Below, piece after piece: positions 35,731-46,534 of a DNA stretch of 64,000 nt. Under the pieces are notes generated by a model. That model was not told where the DNA came from and did not search any database. It was given only the letters and a program-made list of their open reading frames with translations. Every line of letters begins with the position of its first letter. Positions within the stretch are counted from its first letter, which is position 1. The position numbers and the translations under genes were made by a program. Origin of the DNA: Combretum micranthum (lineage: Eukaryota > Streptophyta > Magnoliopsida > Myrtales > Combretaceae); contig JAMXBD010000013.1 in the NCBI GenBank assembly GCA_024138025.1, positions 682,001 through 746,000 on the forward strand, written 5' to 3'.

Positions 35731-35925
35731 CCCAAGAATGTCTTCTTTATTTCATGTACCATTCTTTCTGTTCCTTTTCCTAAATTAGCTAACCTTGTCG
35801 CTCCTTTCCTTAATTCCTTTATTACTTAGATCCTGATTTCTTTTTTCTTCTTCCTTCTGTGCTTGTCTAGCCTTTATACGTTCTAACTCCTATAATTTTC
35901 TTTCTATATCGACCTGTGTTTGCTT
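35727..35925 (-). pseudogene. EPRV ORF2, C-terminal part (U2)
   Basis: C-terminal part of the coiled-coil, basic ORF2 (compare 20716-20967), cut at TGCTT by the Tekay element. The N-terminal codons resume at 50585-50643. Confidence 0.75.
35921..35925. repeat. Tekay target-site duplication, left (TGCTT)
   Basis: TGCTT before the LTR start TGTCACACCCC. It is repeated at 50585-50589. Confidence 0.95.
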
Positions 35926-38900
35926 TGTCACACCCCAATAGTACCCTAGTAGTAATATATATATATTGATATAGCCTGATAATCCAGACGATATCAAATA
36001 CACATATTCATACTAGAACTACTTTGGAAAGTGACGTGTTTTTAACAAAACAGGATCTTTTTGGTTGCGTGATAAGAAACGATGAAAGTAAATAATATCA
36101 CAATATCAAAATTAAATGCTAAAGTCTAAATAACAACTATTACAAACCATAAAACTATCTAAGTTCTCAAATAATAAAATTGATGCACTAACATCAATTA
36201 ATACATATAAATAAAGAAACTACTTTTCTCAGTTTCCAAAATTCTTCCAGCTTTATAATCATACCGACTCTAAGCTCCTAGAAGCCACCAACCAAGGCTT
36301 AAGTGTCATCCTGTGAGGACTGTAGGAGTGTGAGCATAACCACGGGCTCAGTGAATAACCAAACTTACCACAACAAGCAAGTTATTATCAATCATATGTA
36401 ATGCATCAATCAAAACATGAACAATTACATGCTTGGACAAACCGGAATCCAAACAGGATGGAGATTTACGCCCTCTCATCGGGGTTGAAGGAACCAATAC
36501 TGAATCACCTACCAGGAGAAACTAAGTACACAGGAATCCATAATCCTCACAATTATTATCTCTTTATGTTAATGATATTTTAAACACTCAGTTCCTGTCT
36601 TGTACCTTAGAAACTCACTAAGTGTTAGCCATTTCACAGCGATACCATGGGCGGCGTCCTTCGTTACCAGTTAGTTCCATGGAACCGATAGAACAAGGTA
36701 AACTTGCGTAGAACTATAGCCCATTGCCTAGAAAAACAATGTATTACCAAGAACCGAAATTCTAACACGTAATAGGTATTCGTAAAAACATAATGTAATT
36801 TATGCAAATCGTGCAATGCATGTCCGTTCCATTTATAGTACCGACAGTTGTAATCAAGTTTAAGGCGATCATACAATTTACAGACAATCATCAACATATT
36901 TCATACAATATTTATCATGTAATAGGATTATCGCTTATGTTATGATAATTTGCCATTCAATCATACACCACGCATCACGTTGTATCCCAATCCCGCATGC
37001 ATATCCATTGAATATATATTATTCCAATTGCAACTATACTATAAGCACAAACAATGTAACAAGTCTAAGTTACTCACTTGCTCATATTGATCAGTCGTAG
37101 TAATCGACTGGAAAATCCTCGACGGAGTCGAAATTACCTATTAAGATGAAGTATTTGTCAATAATATTTATAAATAGAAAATTAAATTCCTATGAGCGTC
37201 TAAGTGTCCAATGTCGGTATTTGGTATTATTCCTATGGTTTATATCGATTTCTTAAAGTATTGATCCTTATAGGAAAAGAATTTCTATTGTTTGATTCTT
37301 TTAAGTTTCTTTGGTTAAGGATTATTTAAAAAAAATTCATTTAAACTTTCATTTATATCTTAAGTTCTATCATAGCCTATAGGAGTCTCGGTATGTATAA
37401 TTTTCATGAATTTGTTCGTACACTTTCCTTGTAGTGTAGGTCTTCTAATCATGTTTGTAAAGTTTGTTTTATCAAGCTTTATGTTCATATAAGGTCTTAG
37501 AAGCTTTAAACATGCATTTAGGCTAGATTAGATGAAGTTTGAGTCTTGTTTTGTCCACTTTGTCCTTCATCCGAATTTACTATTACCACAATTGTGTAAG
37601 ACTTCTAAGTTGTTGTTTTTCTCTTTAACAATACCTAAACATTCCTAACACATCAAACATCTATCCACTTGAATTCATCCAGGATTAACAACTTTTTCCA
37701 ACCATAAAAGTTTCTTCCAATGCTCAAAAATCCATCCTAAGGTCTATTCATAATTTAACAAGAATAGGTTGTAGTTGGAGTTTACCTTGGATTGGAATGG
37801 AAGGAGGTTGTTCAACTTCCTCTTAAAGCAAAAATTGAACCTAGATCAAAGATTAGAGGATGAGTTTCTAACTAAGCAACATTAACTATAATACAAGTTC
37901 ATTAATGTAATCAAATTTTCTCACCTTGATAAGCTAATTCCCTCCTCTTGTTCCCTAGGATAACTTAGGATTTTTGATTCGGTTTTGGTTGTTATTGATG
38001 AGCTTAGTGTGTGTATATAAGGTATGGAAGTAGGCTAGGGTTTATGGTTGTTCACACAATGTTTCTAAGCTTCTATGTTGAAGGTGGAAATGGAAAAAGG
38101 AAATGAAAAAGTGCTGGACGCCCTTGGGTTTGCAGCTGAAATTTTAGAGTGTTTTTGTGGGGTTTATGAGCTCAAAGTGTGTCTAACTTAGGCTTATATA
38201 CTTTAACTAGGATTAGACTAAGTTTTAGAGGCTTTGGAATTGGTTTTGGACTTGAAAAATGTCCACAAATGCAGCTGGGATTTTCCACACGATTTTGCCA
38301 AGTTGGATGCAAAATCTGACTTGTTTTTGACAAATTCTTGTGGCTATCTTTGAGTGTCTCAATTATCTTTGTTTGGTAGCTAATTAATGCTATTTATGTG
38401 TGTAAAAATAAGGGCTCAAATTGGATAAAAATCGGGTCAAATTCAATTGAAGTTTGAAGTGTGAAAACTGAAATTTCTGGAACAATTTCACCTTGATTTT
38501 TGGACGAATTTTGGATCCGATTTTCTTATTAATTTTTGGTGTATGAAGTGTCCATTTGAAGGCTCCTTATTGGTGTTTAATTGGTCAAGATAGCAGCTCA
38601 TTTAATCCTAAGAATATTGCAAAAATCGGAGTTGAATCTAGAGGTGTGTGCTGCTGTCATTGTTGAATTTTTCTCCTCTGTTGCAGCTAGTTATATCCGA
38701 TTTTTGCAAAAATATTTGGGATGGTTATGGTTATTTATCCAAGCTGAATTTCTCCTCGTTTATTGTTGTTTATATGTGGAGTGTTTTGGTTGGCTTTTGG
38801 GTCAATTTTGTTTGAATTTAGAGGCTCAATTATCGGATCAAACTTGGTCAGCAGAAATCGGGTCTCTGCAGCAGGGGATGTGTCTTGCTGCTGTATCACG

Positions 38901-39995
38901 ATTTTCTAACTAAATTTGGAGCTGTAATCCTCTTCCAATTGGGTTGTAATTCTTGCACATTAATTGTGAGTTATAGGTATAGCTTTTGGGTTGAAAATCG
39001 TTGTAAAAATCGGATCAAAGTTAGGCCAAAAGTCAGCTGGTTGCAGTGGAGTCTCTTGTTGTTGCTGCTGCTCTGTTTTTATCCAAGTGCTCTGTCCCCA
39101 GTTGCTTGTTGTGCGTGTGTGGAAGCTGATGCTCGGTAGCTGCTGCCGTGTGCTGGAATGGGCTGTGTGTTCGCTGGAGCTGTTGTGTGCGGGGAAGTGG
39201 GAACTGCTGTTGGCGCGTGGATTTCCAAATGCTCGGTGGGGCTTGACTTCTTGCGCGCGCGGAAGGGATATCTCCCTCTGCTGTTTACGTTCTTGCTGCG
39301 GCATTTGAAATCCGATTCTTCTTCTCTCTCTCTTTTTTTTTTTTTAAAATATATGTACATATGTATTTAATAATTATTATCTAAAATAATTTTTTTTTTA
39401 TATAAAAAAATTAATTACTCATGTATAACCATATTCGTTATATTTACGTTTTATCGAGATAATATTATTTAAGTTACGTTAAAACTTTAATTTATTTGTA
39501 TTTTCAAATTTTTAGTTAAAACTTCACACGATTAATTATTTTTAGTATTTTTAACTTACGTGATTAAATTTTCAATTCGATGAATTAAATTAGGAACCAA
39601 GTCCTAATAAATTTAGAATTTCCTAACAATTAAAACAGCGGTTCGAAATTTTCTTTTTAGTTCTAAGTTGATAATTATTGTTCAGTATTAGTGTTTGTTT
39701 GTATTTATAATCTATTGTTTTATACCGATAAGCTCTATAAATAAACTGTATCTTATCGGTTTCGAAATTTTAAACTATTTCTAGTTATATCTTGAATTAT
39801 CAGTTCAAGATACGAAATCTCGTTTTTGGTATCTATTAAGGTCGAGAAAATTTTTATTCGGTTTTTCAAACTAGAAATGAGTTTATCACAACTCATAGTC
39901 TATTCTAGGATTTCTATCGGTTTCTAAATTCACTATCTAATTTTCGTTTTCTATTTTACTACTGTATACTATTGTGAAAATTTCCGGGGTTTACA
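35926..39995 (-). repeat. Tekay 3' LTR
   Basis: 4070 bp, nearly identical to 46535-50584. The sense-strand start TGTAAACCCCGGAAATTTTC lies at the 39995 end. A GC-rich part lies around 38880-39310. A TATA-like TATATAAGCC lies at 38200-38193 on the minus strand. Confidence 0.93.
38195..38200 (-). promoter_or_regulatory. Probable Tekay TATA box (3' LTR copy)
   Basis: TATATA followed on the minus strand by AGCCTAAGTTAGACACAC, matching the LARD LTR promoter context. The functional 5' LTR copy is at 48799-48794. Confidence 0.55.
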
Positions 39996-40498
39996 TCCTC
40001 CCCCCCTTAAAATAAGCTTTGTCCTCAAAGCTTGATACGTACCTGATGATTCAAACAGATTAGGATAATTCTTCCGAACTTCATCTTCCAACTCCCAAGT
40101 CATTTCTTCCGTTCGGGGATCCCATAAAACTTTAACATATCTGATTTCCTTGTTTCTAAGAGTCTGTACTTTACTGTCCATTATTCGAACAGGTTGTTTC
40201 TCATATGTCAAGTTCTCCTTCAATGGAATTGGTTCCAACTCAACCACTTTATCTGGATCGGAGACATATTTCCTCAGAACTGATACATGAAACACGTTAT
40301 GTATACCAGAAGATTCGGAGGTAAAGCCAATCGATAGGCTAAATCTCCTACCCTATCCAAAATTTCAAAAGGTCCAATATATCGAGGACTTAATTTTCCT
40401 TGATTTCGTCCACGATGAAGACTCTTGATCGGGTTCACTTTAAGGTATACATGATCTCCTCTTTGAATTCCAATTCCCGTCTCTTCATATCTGCCCAA
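39969..40498 (-). pseudogene. Tekay integrase C-terminus and chromodomain-like tail
   Basis: Two overlapping frames. The integrase C-terminal domain has RGDHVYLKVNP and GKLSPRYIGPFEIL (about 40470-40370). The tail starts FHVSVLRKYV and contains YVKVLWDPRTEEMTWELED, a chromodomain-like module that in chromoviruses guides integration to particular chromatin. A frameshift near 40290 separates the two. The last frame runs over the polypurine tract into the LTR. Confidence 0.85.
39996..40009 (-). promoter_or_regulatory. Tekay polypurine tract
   Basis: AAGGGGGGGAGGA on the minus strand, directly before the 3' LTR and the same as in the LARD. Confidence 0.9.
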
Positions 40499-41429
40499 CT
40501 CTTTTGTCGATCTTGAGCTTCTTTCATCTTTTGTTTTATCACTGCCACCTTATCTATTGTTTCTTGTACCATTTCAGGTCCAACTGCGATTCTCTCTAAA
40601 TTGTCCCAAAATAATGGTGATCTACACTTGCGACCATACAGTGCTTCATATGGCGGCATTCCGATACTAGAATGATAACTGTTATTATACGCGAATTCCA
40701 CCAAAGGTAAGTGTTGATCCCAATTTCCTTTAAATTCCAATATACAAGACCTTAGCATGTCTTCCAAAGTCTGTATAGTCCTTTCCGTTTGTCCATCGGT
40801 TTGGGGATGATAAGCGGTACTGAACTTTAACTGCGTCCCTAACGCTTTCTGCAACCCATTCCAAAATCTGGAAACAAAGCGTGGATCTCTATCCGATACT
40901 ATGCTAGCTGGTATTCCATGTAATCGAACAATCTCTTTAAGATATATCCGTGCTAGCTTTTCCAGTGGATACGTCATATTGATGGGTATAAAATGTGCTG
41001 ATTTAGTAAGTCTATCCACGATAACCCATACAGCATCATGTCCACTACTCGTCTTAGGTAATGAACATACAAAGTCCATAGAGATCTGATCCCATTTCCA
41101 TTCAGGAATTGGTAATGGCTTAACAATCCTCCCGGCTTTTGGTGTTCAGCTTTAACCCGTTGACATATCTCACATCTAGCCACAAATTCCGCTACATCCT
41201 TTTTCATCCCGTTCCACCAATATGCACTTTTCAATTCTTGATACGTTTTCGTTTCTCCAGGATGAACAGTATATCCGGAATTATGTGCTTCTTGCATCAA
41301 CTTCTGCTTTAACTCTGATTTATGGGGAACACACAGTCTGTTGCCCATTCTAAGGATTCCTTCATCATCAACTCGGAAATCCTTATATTTATCTTGTGAT
41401 ATCTCTTGGATAATCCTTTGAAATTCCAT
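40435..41429 (-). pseudogene. Tekay integrase (zinc finger and catalytic core)
   Basis: The N-terminal HHCC zinc finger begins with H in EAHNSGYTVHPGETKTY and ends with CEICQRVKAEHQ (about 41310-41140). The catalytic core has FVCSLPKTSSGHDAVWVIVD (first Asp), VSDRDPRFVSRFW (second Asp) and AYHPQTDGQTERTIQTLED (catalytic Glu), giving a complete DDE set. One frame change near 41130 splits the finger from the core. The enzyme inserts the cDNA into the genome and the motifs are otherwise well preserved. Confidence 0.9.
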
Positions 41430-41608
41430 CTTCCTTTTGAGCTTCTTTGATCTGTTGAAGTAAAGTGGGTTCCAAAATCAGATTTCCAAGTTCAGCTTCA
41501 AAACCTTGCATTGTGAATCCTAAACTCATCCTTTCAAATTCCTTGATGAGTTCTTTTTGCTCAGTCAGCATTGAGGCTACTTCACCATAGTTTTTCCGAC
41601 TCAAAGCA

Positions 41609-42062
41609 TCAGACGGCGTTCATTTTTCCTGGGTGATAATTGATACCCAAATCATAATCCTTTATTAGCTCCAACCATCGTCGTTGCCTCATGTTCAATT
41701 CTTTTTGTGTGAATATATACTTCAAACTTTTATGATCAGTATAAATTTCACACCTTTGACCATATAAATAGTGTCTCCAAATTTTGAGTGCAAAAACAAT
41801 GGCAGCTAGTTCCAAGTCATGAGTAGGGTATTCATCTCATGGGGTTTCAACTGCCTGGAGCATATGCTATTACTTTTCCATTCTGCATTAATACACATCC
41901 CAAACCATTTTTGGACGCATCACTATATATAACATATGGGTCATGATCATTGGGTAAGACCAATATTGGTGCTGACACTAATCTCTTCTTCAATTCTTGG
42001 AAACTTTTCTCCCGCTTTTCATTCCATTCAAATTTTTCATTTTTCTTTGTCAATTGCGTCAA
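41609..42062 (-). pseudogene. Tekay RNase H
   Basis: Contains YSDASKNGLGCVLMQNGK (first catalytic Asp, about 41935-41880), [16 protein letters not shown] and [11 protein letters not shown] (about 41800-41710), then [11 protein letters not shown] and [11 protein letters not shown] near the end. Broken by one frame change near 41850. It removes the RNA template during reverse transcription. Confidence 0.9.
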
Positions 42063-42146
42063 TGGTTTGCAATTGTTGAGAAATCCCGTACAAATTTCCG
42101 ATAGTATCCAGCTAAACCCAAGAAACTTCTGATTTCAGTAACTGTC

Positions 42147-42891
42147 TCAGGTCTTTTCCATTCCACGATGGCTTTGACCTTTGCAGGATCTACAAATTCC
42201 TTCTCCAGACACGATGTGTCCAAGAAAAGATATGCTCTCAAGCCAAAATTCACACTTTGACAATTTAGCATATAATTTATTATCCCTCAAAATCTGCAAT
42301 ACATTCCTCAAATGCTCCTCATGCTCCTCTGATGGTGAATATACCAATATATCATCTATAAACACAATACACAAATATCCACAGTGGTCGAAAATCCGAT
42401 TCATCAAATCCATAAATACCGCAGGTGCATTAGTCAGTCCGAATGGCATAACCAAAAATTCATAGTGGCCATACCGTGTTCGAAATGCAGTCTTAGGTAT
42501 ATCTTCTGTCTTGATTCGAATTTGGTGATATCCAGATTTGAGATCAATACGGGAAAATATTTTTGCTCCACGTATTGATCAAACAAATCATCGATTCTTG
42601 GTAATGGATACTTGTTTTTGATGGTTACCTTGTTCAATTCCCTATAATCAATACAGAGTCTCAATGAACCATCTTCTTTTTAACAAACAGCACCGGGGCT
42701 CCCCACGGAGATACACTGGGTCTGATGAATCCTTTATCCATCAATTCCTGCAATTGCACTTTTAATTCCTTCAATTCTACAGGTGCCATTCGATACGGAG
42801 CTTTTGATACTGGTTCTGTTCCAGGCATCAAATCAATGGAAATTCCACTTCTCTTTGTGGAGGTAAACCAGGTAATTCTCTGGAAATACAT
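42147..42891 (-). pseudogene. Tekay reverse transcriptase
   Basis: RT boxes in order: [81 protein letters not shown] and the catalytic FIDDILVYS (about 42364-42335), with SFLGHIVS downstream. The two catalytic Asp residues are intact. Frame changes near 42665 and 42470 look like single-base losses (for example in the A/T run at KKK). Confidence 0.92.
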
Positions 42892-43470
42892 CTGGATATT
42901 CGCACACAGTTCTTATAGTATGAATATCAAGTTTCTCTGGTTCTCCATTAACAGCTCCTAAAATAATTTCACCCAACTTCTCGGTGCCATCATCATCAAC
43001 TTCAATGGTTGTTAATTTGACTCCTTTGTCTCGAAGTGTTTCTCCTTGGTACTCCTTTCTTTCTCCTTGACAATTTATAAAGGATACCATCTTGAGACGA
43101 CAATCGATCTTAGCTTTTGTGGCAGCTAACCAAGTCATTCCCAAAATAACTTCATTTGTGCAGATCCACATACAATTCAACAATTGATCCTTGATTCCCA
43201 ATCTGTATTGGGCATTCTTTCACTATCTCCTGAGTCATAACCATTCCTCCGGTAGGTGTACTGATCCCTAACCTTTATTCATAGCTTCACATGTTAGACC
43301 TAATTGTCTGGCTAATACAGTGTCTATAAATGAATGTGTCGCGCCGGTGTCAAATAGAGCGTACACGAATGGTCTTTCACTTGTATTGTGCCTATTTATC
43401 AATTATACATTACATGTTATTTAGACTTATAAAAGCATTAATTGTGCATCTAAAGTGTTTGTGTCTCATA
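42833..43470 (-). pseudogene. Tekay aspartic protease and linker
   Basis: The active site ALFDTGATHSFID is readable at about 43360-43320, with the DTGA codons at 43351-43340. It is followed by ARQLGLTCEAMNKG and, after a frame break, ILGMTWL (the conserved second loop) and the linker to RT (43201-42833). It cleaves the Gag-Pol polyprotein. Confidence 0.85.
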
Positions 43471-44881
43471 CTATTGCTTTAAACATAATAACATACCTGC
43501 AATGAGTCCGGTATCATCTAAATCAGCTTCCTCCCAAATGTTTTCAGTATCATCCTCCTCTATCTCCTCTTCATCAACTGGAGTTCCGTGCATAGCATAG
43601 ATTCTGGCTGCTCCAGTATTTTTGTTAGTACTGGCATTGCCTTCTTTCTGACTTCTGGCTCCAACAACTCCTTTAGATTGTGATGATCCTGCCGCTCCAG
43701 TATTCCTTTGAGGACAGTAAGTTGCTATATGACCTATCTTCTTACAGATAAAGCAGGTCGCACTTCCTGTTTTTGGACACTTGGCAGCATGATGTCCACT
43801 TTCACCACAATAAAAGCATTTATGTTGCAGATATGGGCAATCTCTTGGATAATGAGCGCCCTTGCATTTCCAACAGGTAACATTACTTCTCCCGGTATTT
43901 CCACTTTTGACACTTCCAATTGGCTTAACAAATTTCCCTTTCTTAGGAACAGTACTCGTTCCCACATTATCATGAATCTTTTTCCAAAGTTTGCCCCCGT
44001 TTCTTATATCTTTCACTTCATATTTTCTAGCGCGTTCTATCACTCGCGCCTTCTCTACCATAGCAGCGAAATCAATAATCTCAAATTCAGTAAGCCTCCT
44101 CTGAAAATGGGGCTCTAATCCAGCCATAAAAGTTGCCTTTTTAATTCATCACTGTCTTTGTATGCGTCAGGGGCAAATTGCAGTATCGATTGAATTCATG
44201 TTCATATTCATCAATTGTCTTACTCCCTTGAGTCAAATTCATTAGATCTGTACTATACTTCGCTTTCAAGCTGCCCGGGAAATATTCTTTCAGAAATTCC
44301 CGTTGAAAACTTCCCACGTTATGGGATGTGGTAATCCTCTCTGCTTCGAATCCCACCATATTCTTGCCCTTAACCGCAGCAAGTAGGTTCCGTATGGTAC
44401 CTTAAGTGCTTCAGGTATCTGAAACACGTCAAATGATCGCTCAATTTGCGACAACCATCTTCTGCTTCTTCCGGTTTTCCCGGCATTCCCTCAAAGTACC
44501 TGTTACACTTTATAAACTCAGGTAACAAATTCCTTTGTGGTCTCCAAGGTGGTGGAGGTGGTAATTCATGATCATGTCGAGGTGGTCCTTGCACTTCAGC
44601 TGCAGATTCAACACGTCTTTCTTGATTTCTCGGTTCTTCCACAGGTGGTTGAACCGATGCAACACGTTCCTCATTTCTCCTAGTAGAAACTCGAGGCATA
44701 GGTGGTGCCTCAGGAGGTGGTGCTACAGGTGGTATTTGCCCAGCTTGCAAAGCTTGCAAAATTAGGGTGTTCTGTTGTTGATTGCTTGCAAAATAGTCTC
44801 CAAGCGATTAGGTTGTAGTGCCGGTTCCTCATTAGGTGGATTTGTTGGTACTCTTGCAGTTCTTCTCCTTCCACCTCTCAT
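43471..44881 (-). pseudogene. Tekay gag with three zinc knuckles
   Basis: Probable start at ATG 44881 (MRGGRRRTARVP). Then comes a Pro/Arg-rich segment (44759-44530), a capsid-like part with FQREFLKEYFPGSLKAKYS and YEHEFNRYCNLPL (44330-44160), a basic region and three CCHC-type knuckles: CWKCKGAHYPRDC, CFYCGESGHHAAKC and CFICKKIGHIATYC (about 43885-43715). An acidic tail follows. Frame changes near 44770, 44365 and 44135. Gag forms the particle and binds the RNA. A third knuckle is more than the usual one or two. Confidence 0.88.
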
Positions 44882-45346
44882 TCTCGGCCTCTACTATAAA
44901 TTGCATATTAAATAAGGTAAGTCTCGTTTATTGTAACCATTTCTCATTCAAGTTATTTTTGCTTCTTACTGCATTTTTCATGGAGTATCTCATGCATGTG
45001 TAAATCTTTCATAATTTAAAAATACACATGATACTTTCCTAACATGAGCATACTTTCTTTACTACTTCACTTACATTTACATACACACATGATAACATAT
45101 ATATATGTACACCAAAACATAAACATACTTGTATTCCATTAGTGCCATATATACAACATCAAAAATTGCACTAACTATCATCACTAATACTAAGTACATC
45201 ACATCATAATAGAGTTCCTAGAGTTAGTGCTTTATATACAACATCAAAATTTGCACTAACTATCTATCTACTAGATCATCAAAAGAACATCACCATAAGT
45301 CATACATATTTAGTCTATTTACAATACATAAAACAACATTCTTTCA
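44882..45346 (-). other. Spacer between Tekay upstream ORF and gag
   Basis: AT-rich, stop-dense DNA without a coding frame. Confidence 0.6.
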
Positions 45347-46365
45347 CTAAAACTCTCTAGGGGGTGGGGTAAAGTGGTCTCTTGCCCTTATCTCGGGCAT
45401 CCAACTGTGGGTACTCTCCTGATCACTGGAGTCGCTGCTCAACTCGTGGATCTCAACATGCTGTCCAGGTGGAGCTAAACTAAGCTCAGATCCATCAAGC
45501 TGTACTCCCTGTGTCTTTGGAGCTTGTTTACCTCATGCCTAACACTGTATCCTCACCACATATCCATCCTCCATGTGGCGTTCCCTTCCATGTACTATAT
45601 TGCTAAAAGTACTATGTGTGAAATCCAAGAATTCTAATCCTTGTGGAATTGCAGTACTCCCTGTCCTGGTCTTCTTTGTCCTGTCAGTATTTTCTTCCAA
45701 ATCAATACTGGCTACTCCTCTTTTGGTTGATCTCCTTTCCTGTCCACTAACTGGTAATACAGTATCCTGAGGAATATTAGGAGAAAAAGTATCACAAAAA
45801 CCACAAGGACTCGGGCGTCAGGCTCAACTGTGGGTATAATAGCAGGTCGACTCTGTAATACTTCCTTAGGAAACCTGCAATTACTGAGATGATACATCAT
45901 CCACTCATCAGTATATGGATCAGTACTACGTACACCCATATGATCATCCCTAAAATCATGAGCATATATCCAACCTTTGCCAATATACTCCCATATCCTG
46001 AAATCTGGAAGAGTCGGCCTCATGGAATTTATTGATACTACAAATGCTATATTATCTATTTCTACTGCTCCACCATTCTACCAACAAACCTTTCAAACCT
46101 ATAAATTAATTCAATAGCAGAACCTGGATTCGGGTGTGCTTTCTCCATCAGGAATAACCAATCTCTAAAGAGTGGCCTCAATCCATGTCTCCATTTGCTT
46201 AAAATCTGATCCAAGGTTTGAGGATTGCCTGCCAATGCTATCTTCCACCAAGATCCTCAACCTTCGCCTGTAATCAGTTAAAGTCTCTAAAGGTTGCATA
46301 CTGAAAACCAACCACTTCACATAACAGGTTGCCGGATTAACCTGCACCACAAATAAAATTTGCAT
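45347..46365 (-). pseudogene. Extra coding stretch upstream of gag in Tekay element
   Basis: Sense-strand coding potential of about 340 codons lies between the primer site and gag, broken by several frame changes. Recognisable blocks are: YRRRLRILVEDSIGRQ (about 46290-46240); RPLFRDWLFLMEKAHPNPGS (about 46180-46120); WEYIGKGWIYAHDFRDDH, then RSTDPYTDEWMMYHLSNCRF (about 45990-45870); STKRGVASIDLEENTDRTKK (about 45725-45670); LDGSELSLAPPGQHVEI (about 45505-45455); and a terminal FTPPPREF before TAG at 45349-45347. I do not recognise the product. An apparent membrane-like stretch near 45830-45760 appears only in one frame and gives way to a polar, more protein-like frame, so I do not trust it. 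Upstream ORFs are known in Ogre-type elements but are not a standard part of Tekay. Confidence 0.6.
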
Positions 46366-46514
46366 GACTAATAATAATCATACAGATTTTATTTTAGGTT
46401 CTTAATTCTACCCAAATCTACCCTACTACTTCTTAAATAAATTCTATTACTACTACTATGTATACTAATTATGATTTTGTTTAATTTCATCTTTTTCTTA
46501 TACTTGCAACCACA

Positions 46515-46526
46515 GCTCTGATACCA
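46515..46526 (-). promoter_or_regulatory. Tekay primer-binding site (tRNA-iMet)
   Basis: On the minus strand TGGTATCAGAGC, 8 nt after the LTR end GTGACA. Confidence 0.93.
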
Positions 46527-46534
46527 ACTAAATC

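Noticed and set aside
38581..39370. Several open frames (60-115 codons) on both strands in the GC-richer part of the Tekay LTR, repeated at 49180-49953
   Set aside because: They overlap each other in many frames, lie inside an LTR and differ between the two LTRs by frameshifts. Chance frames.
45760..45835. Membrane-span-like stretch in the ORF upstream of gag, suggesting an envelope-like protein
   Set aside because: The hydrophobic run appears only after a probable frameshift. The neighbouring frame gives a polar, more plausible continuation.
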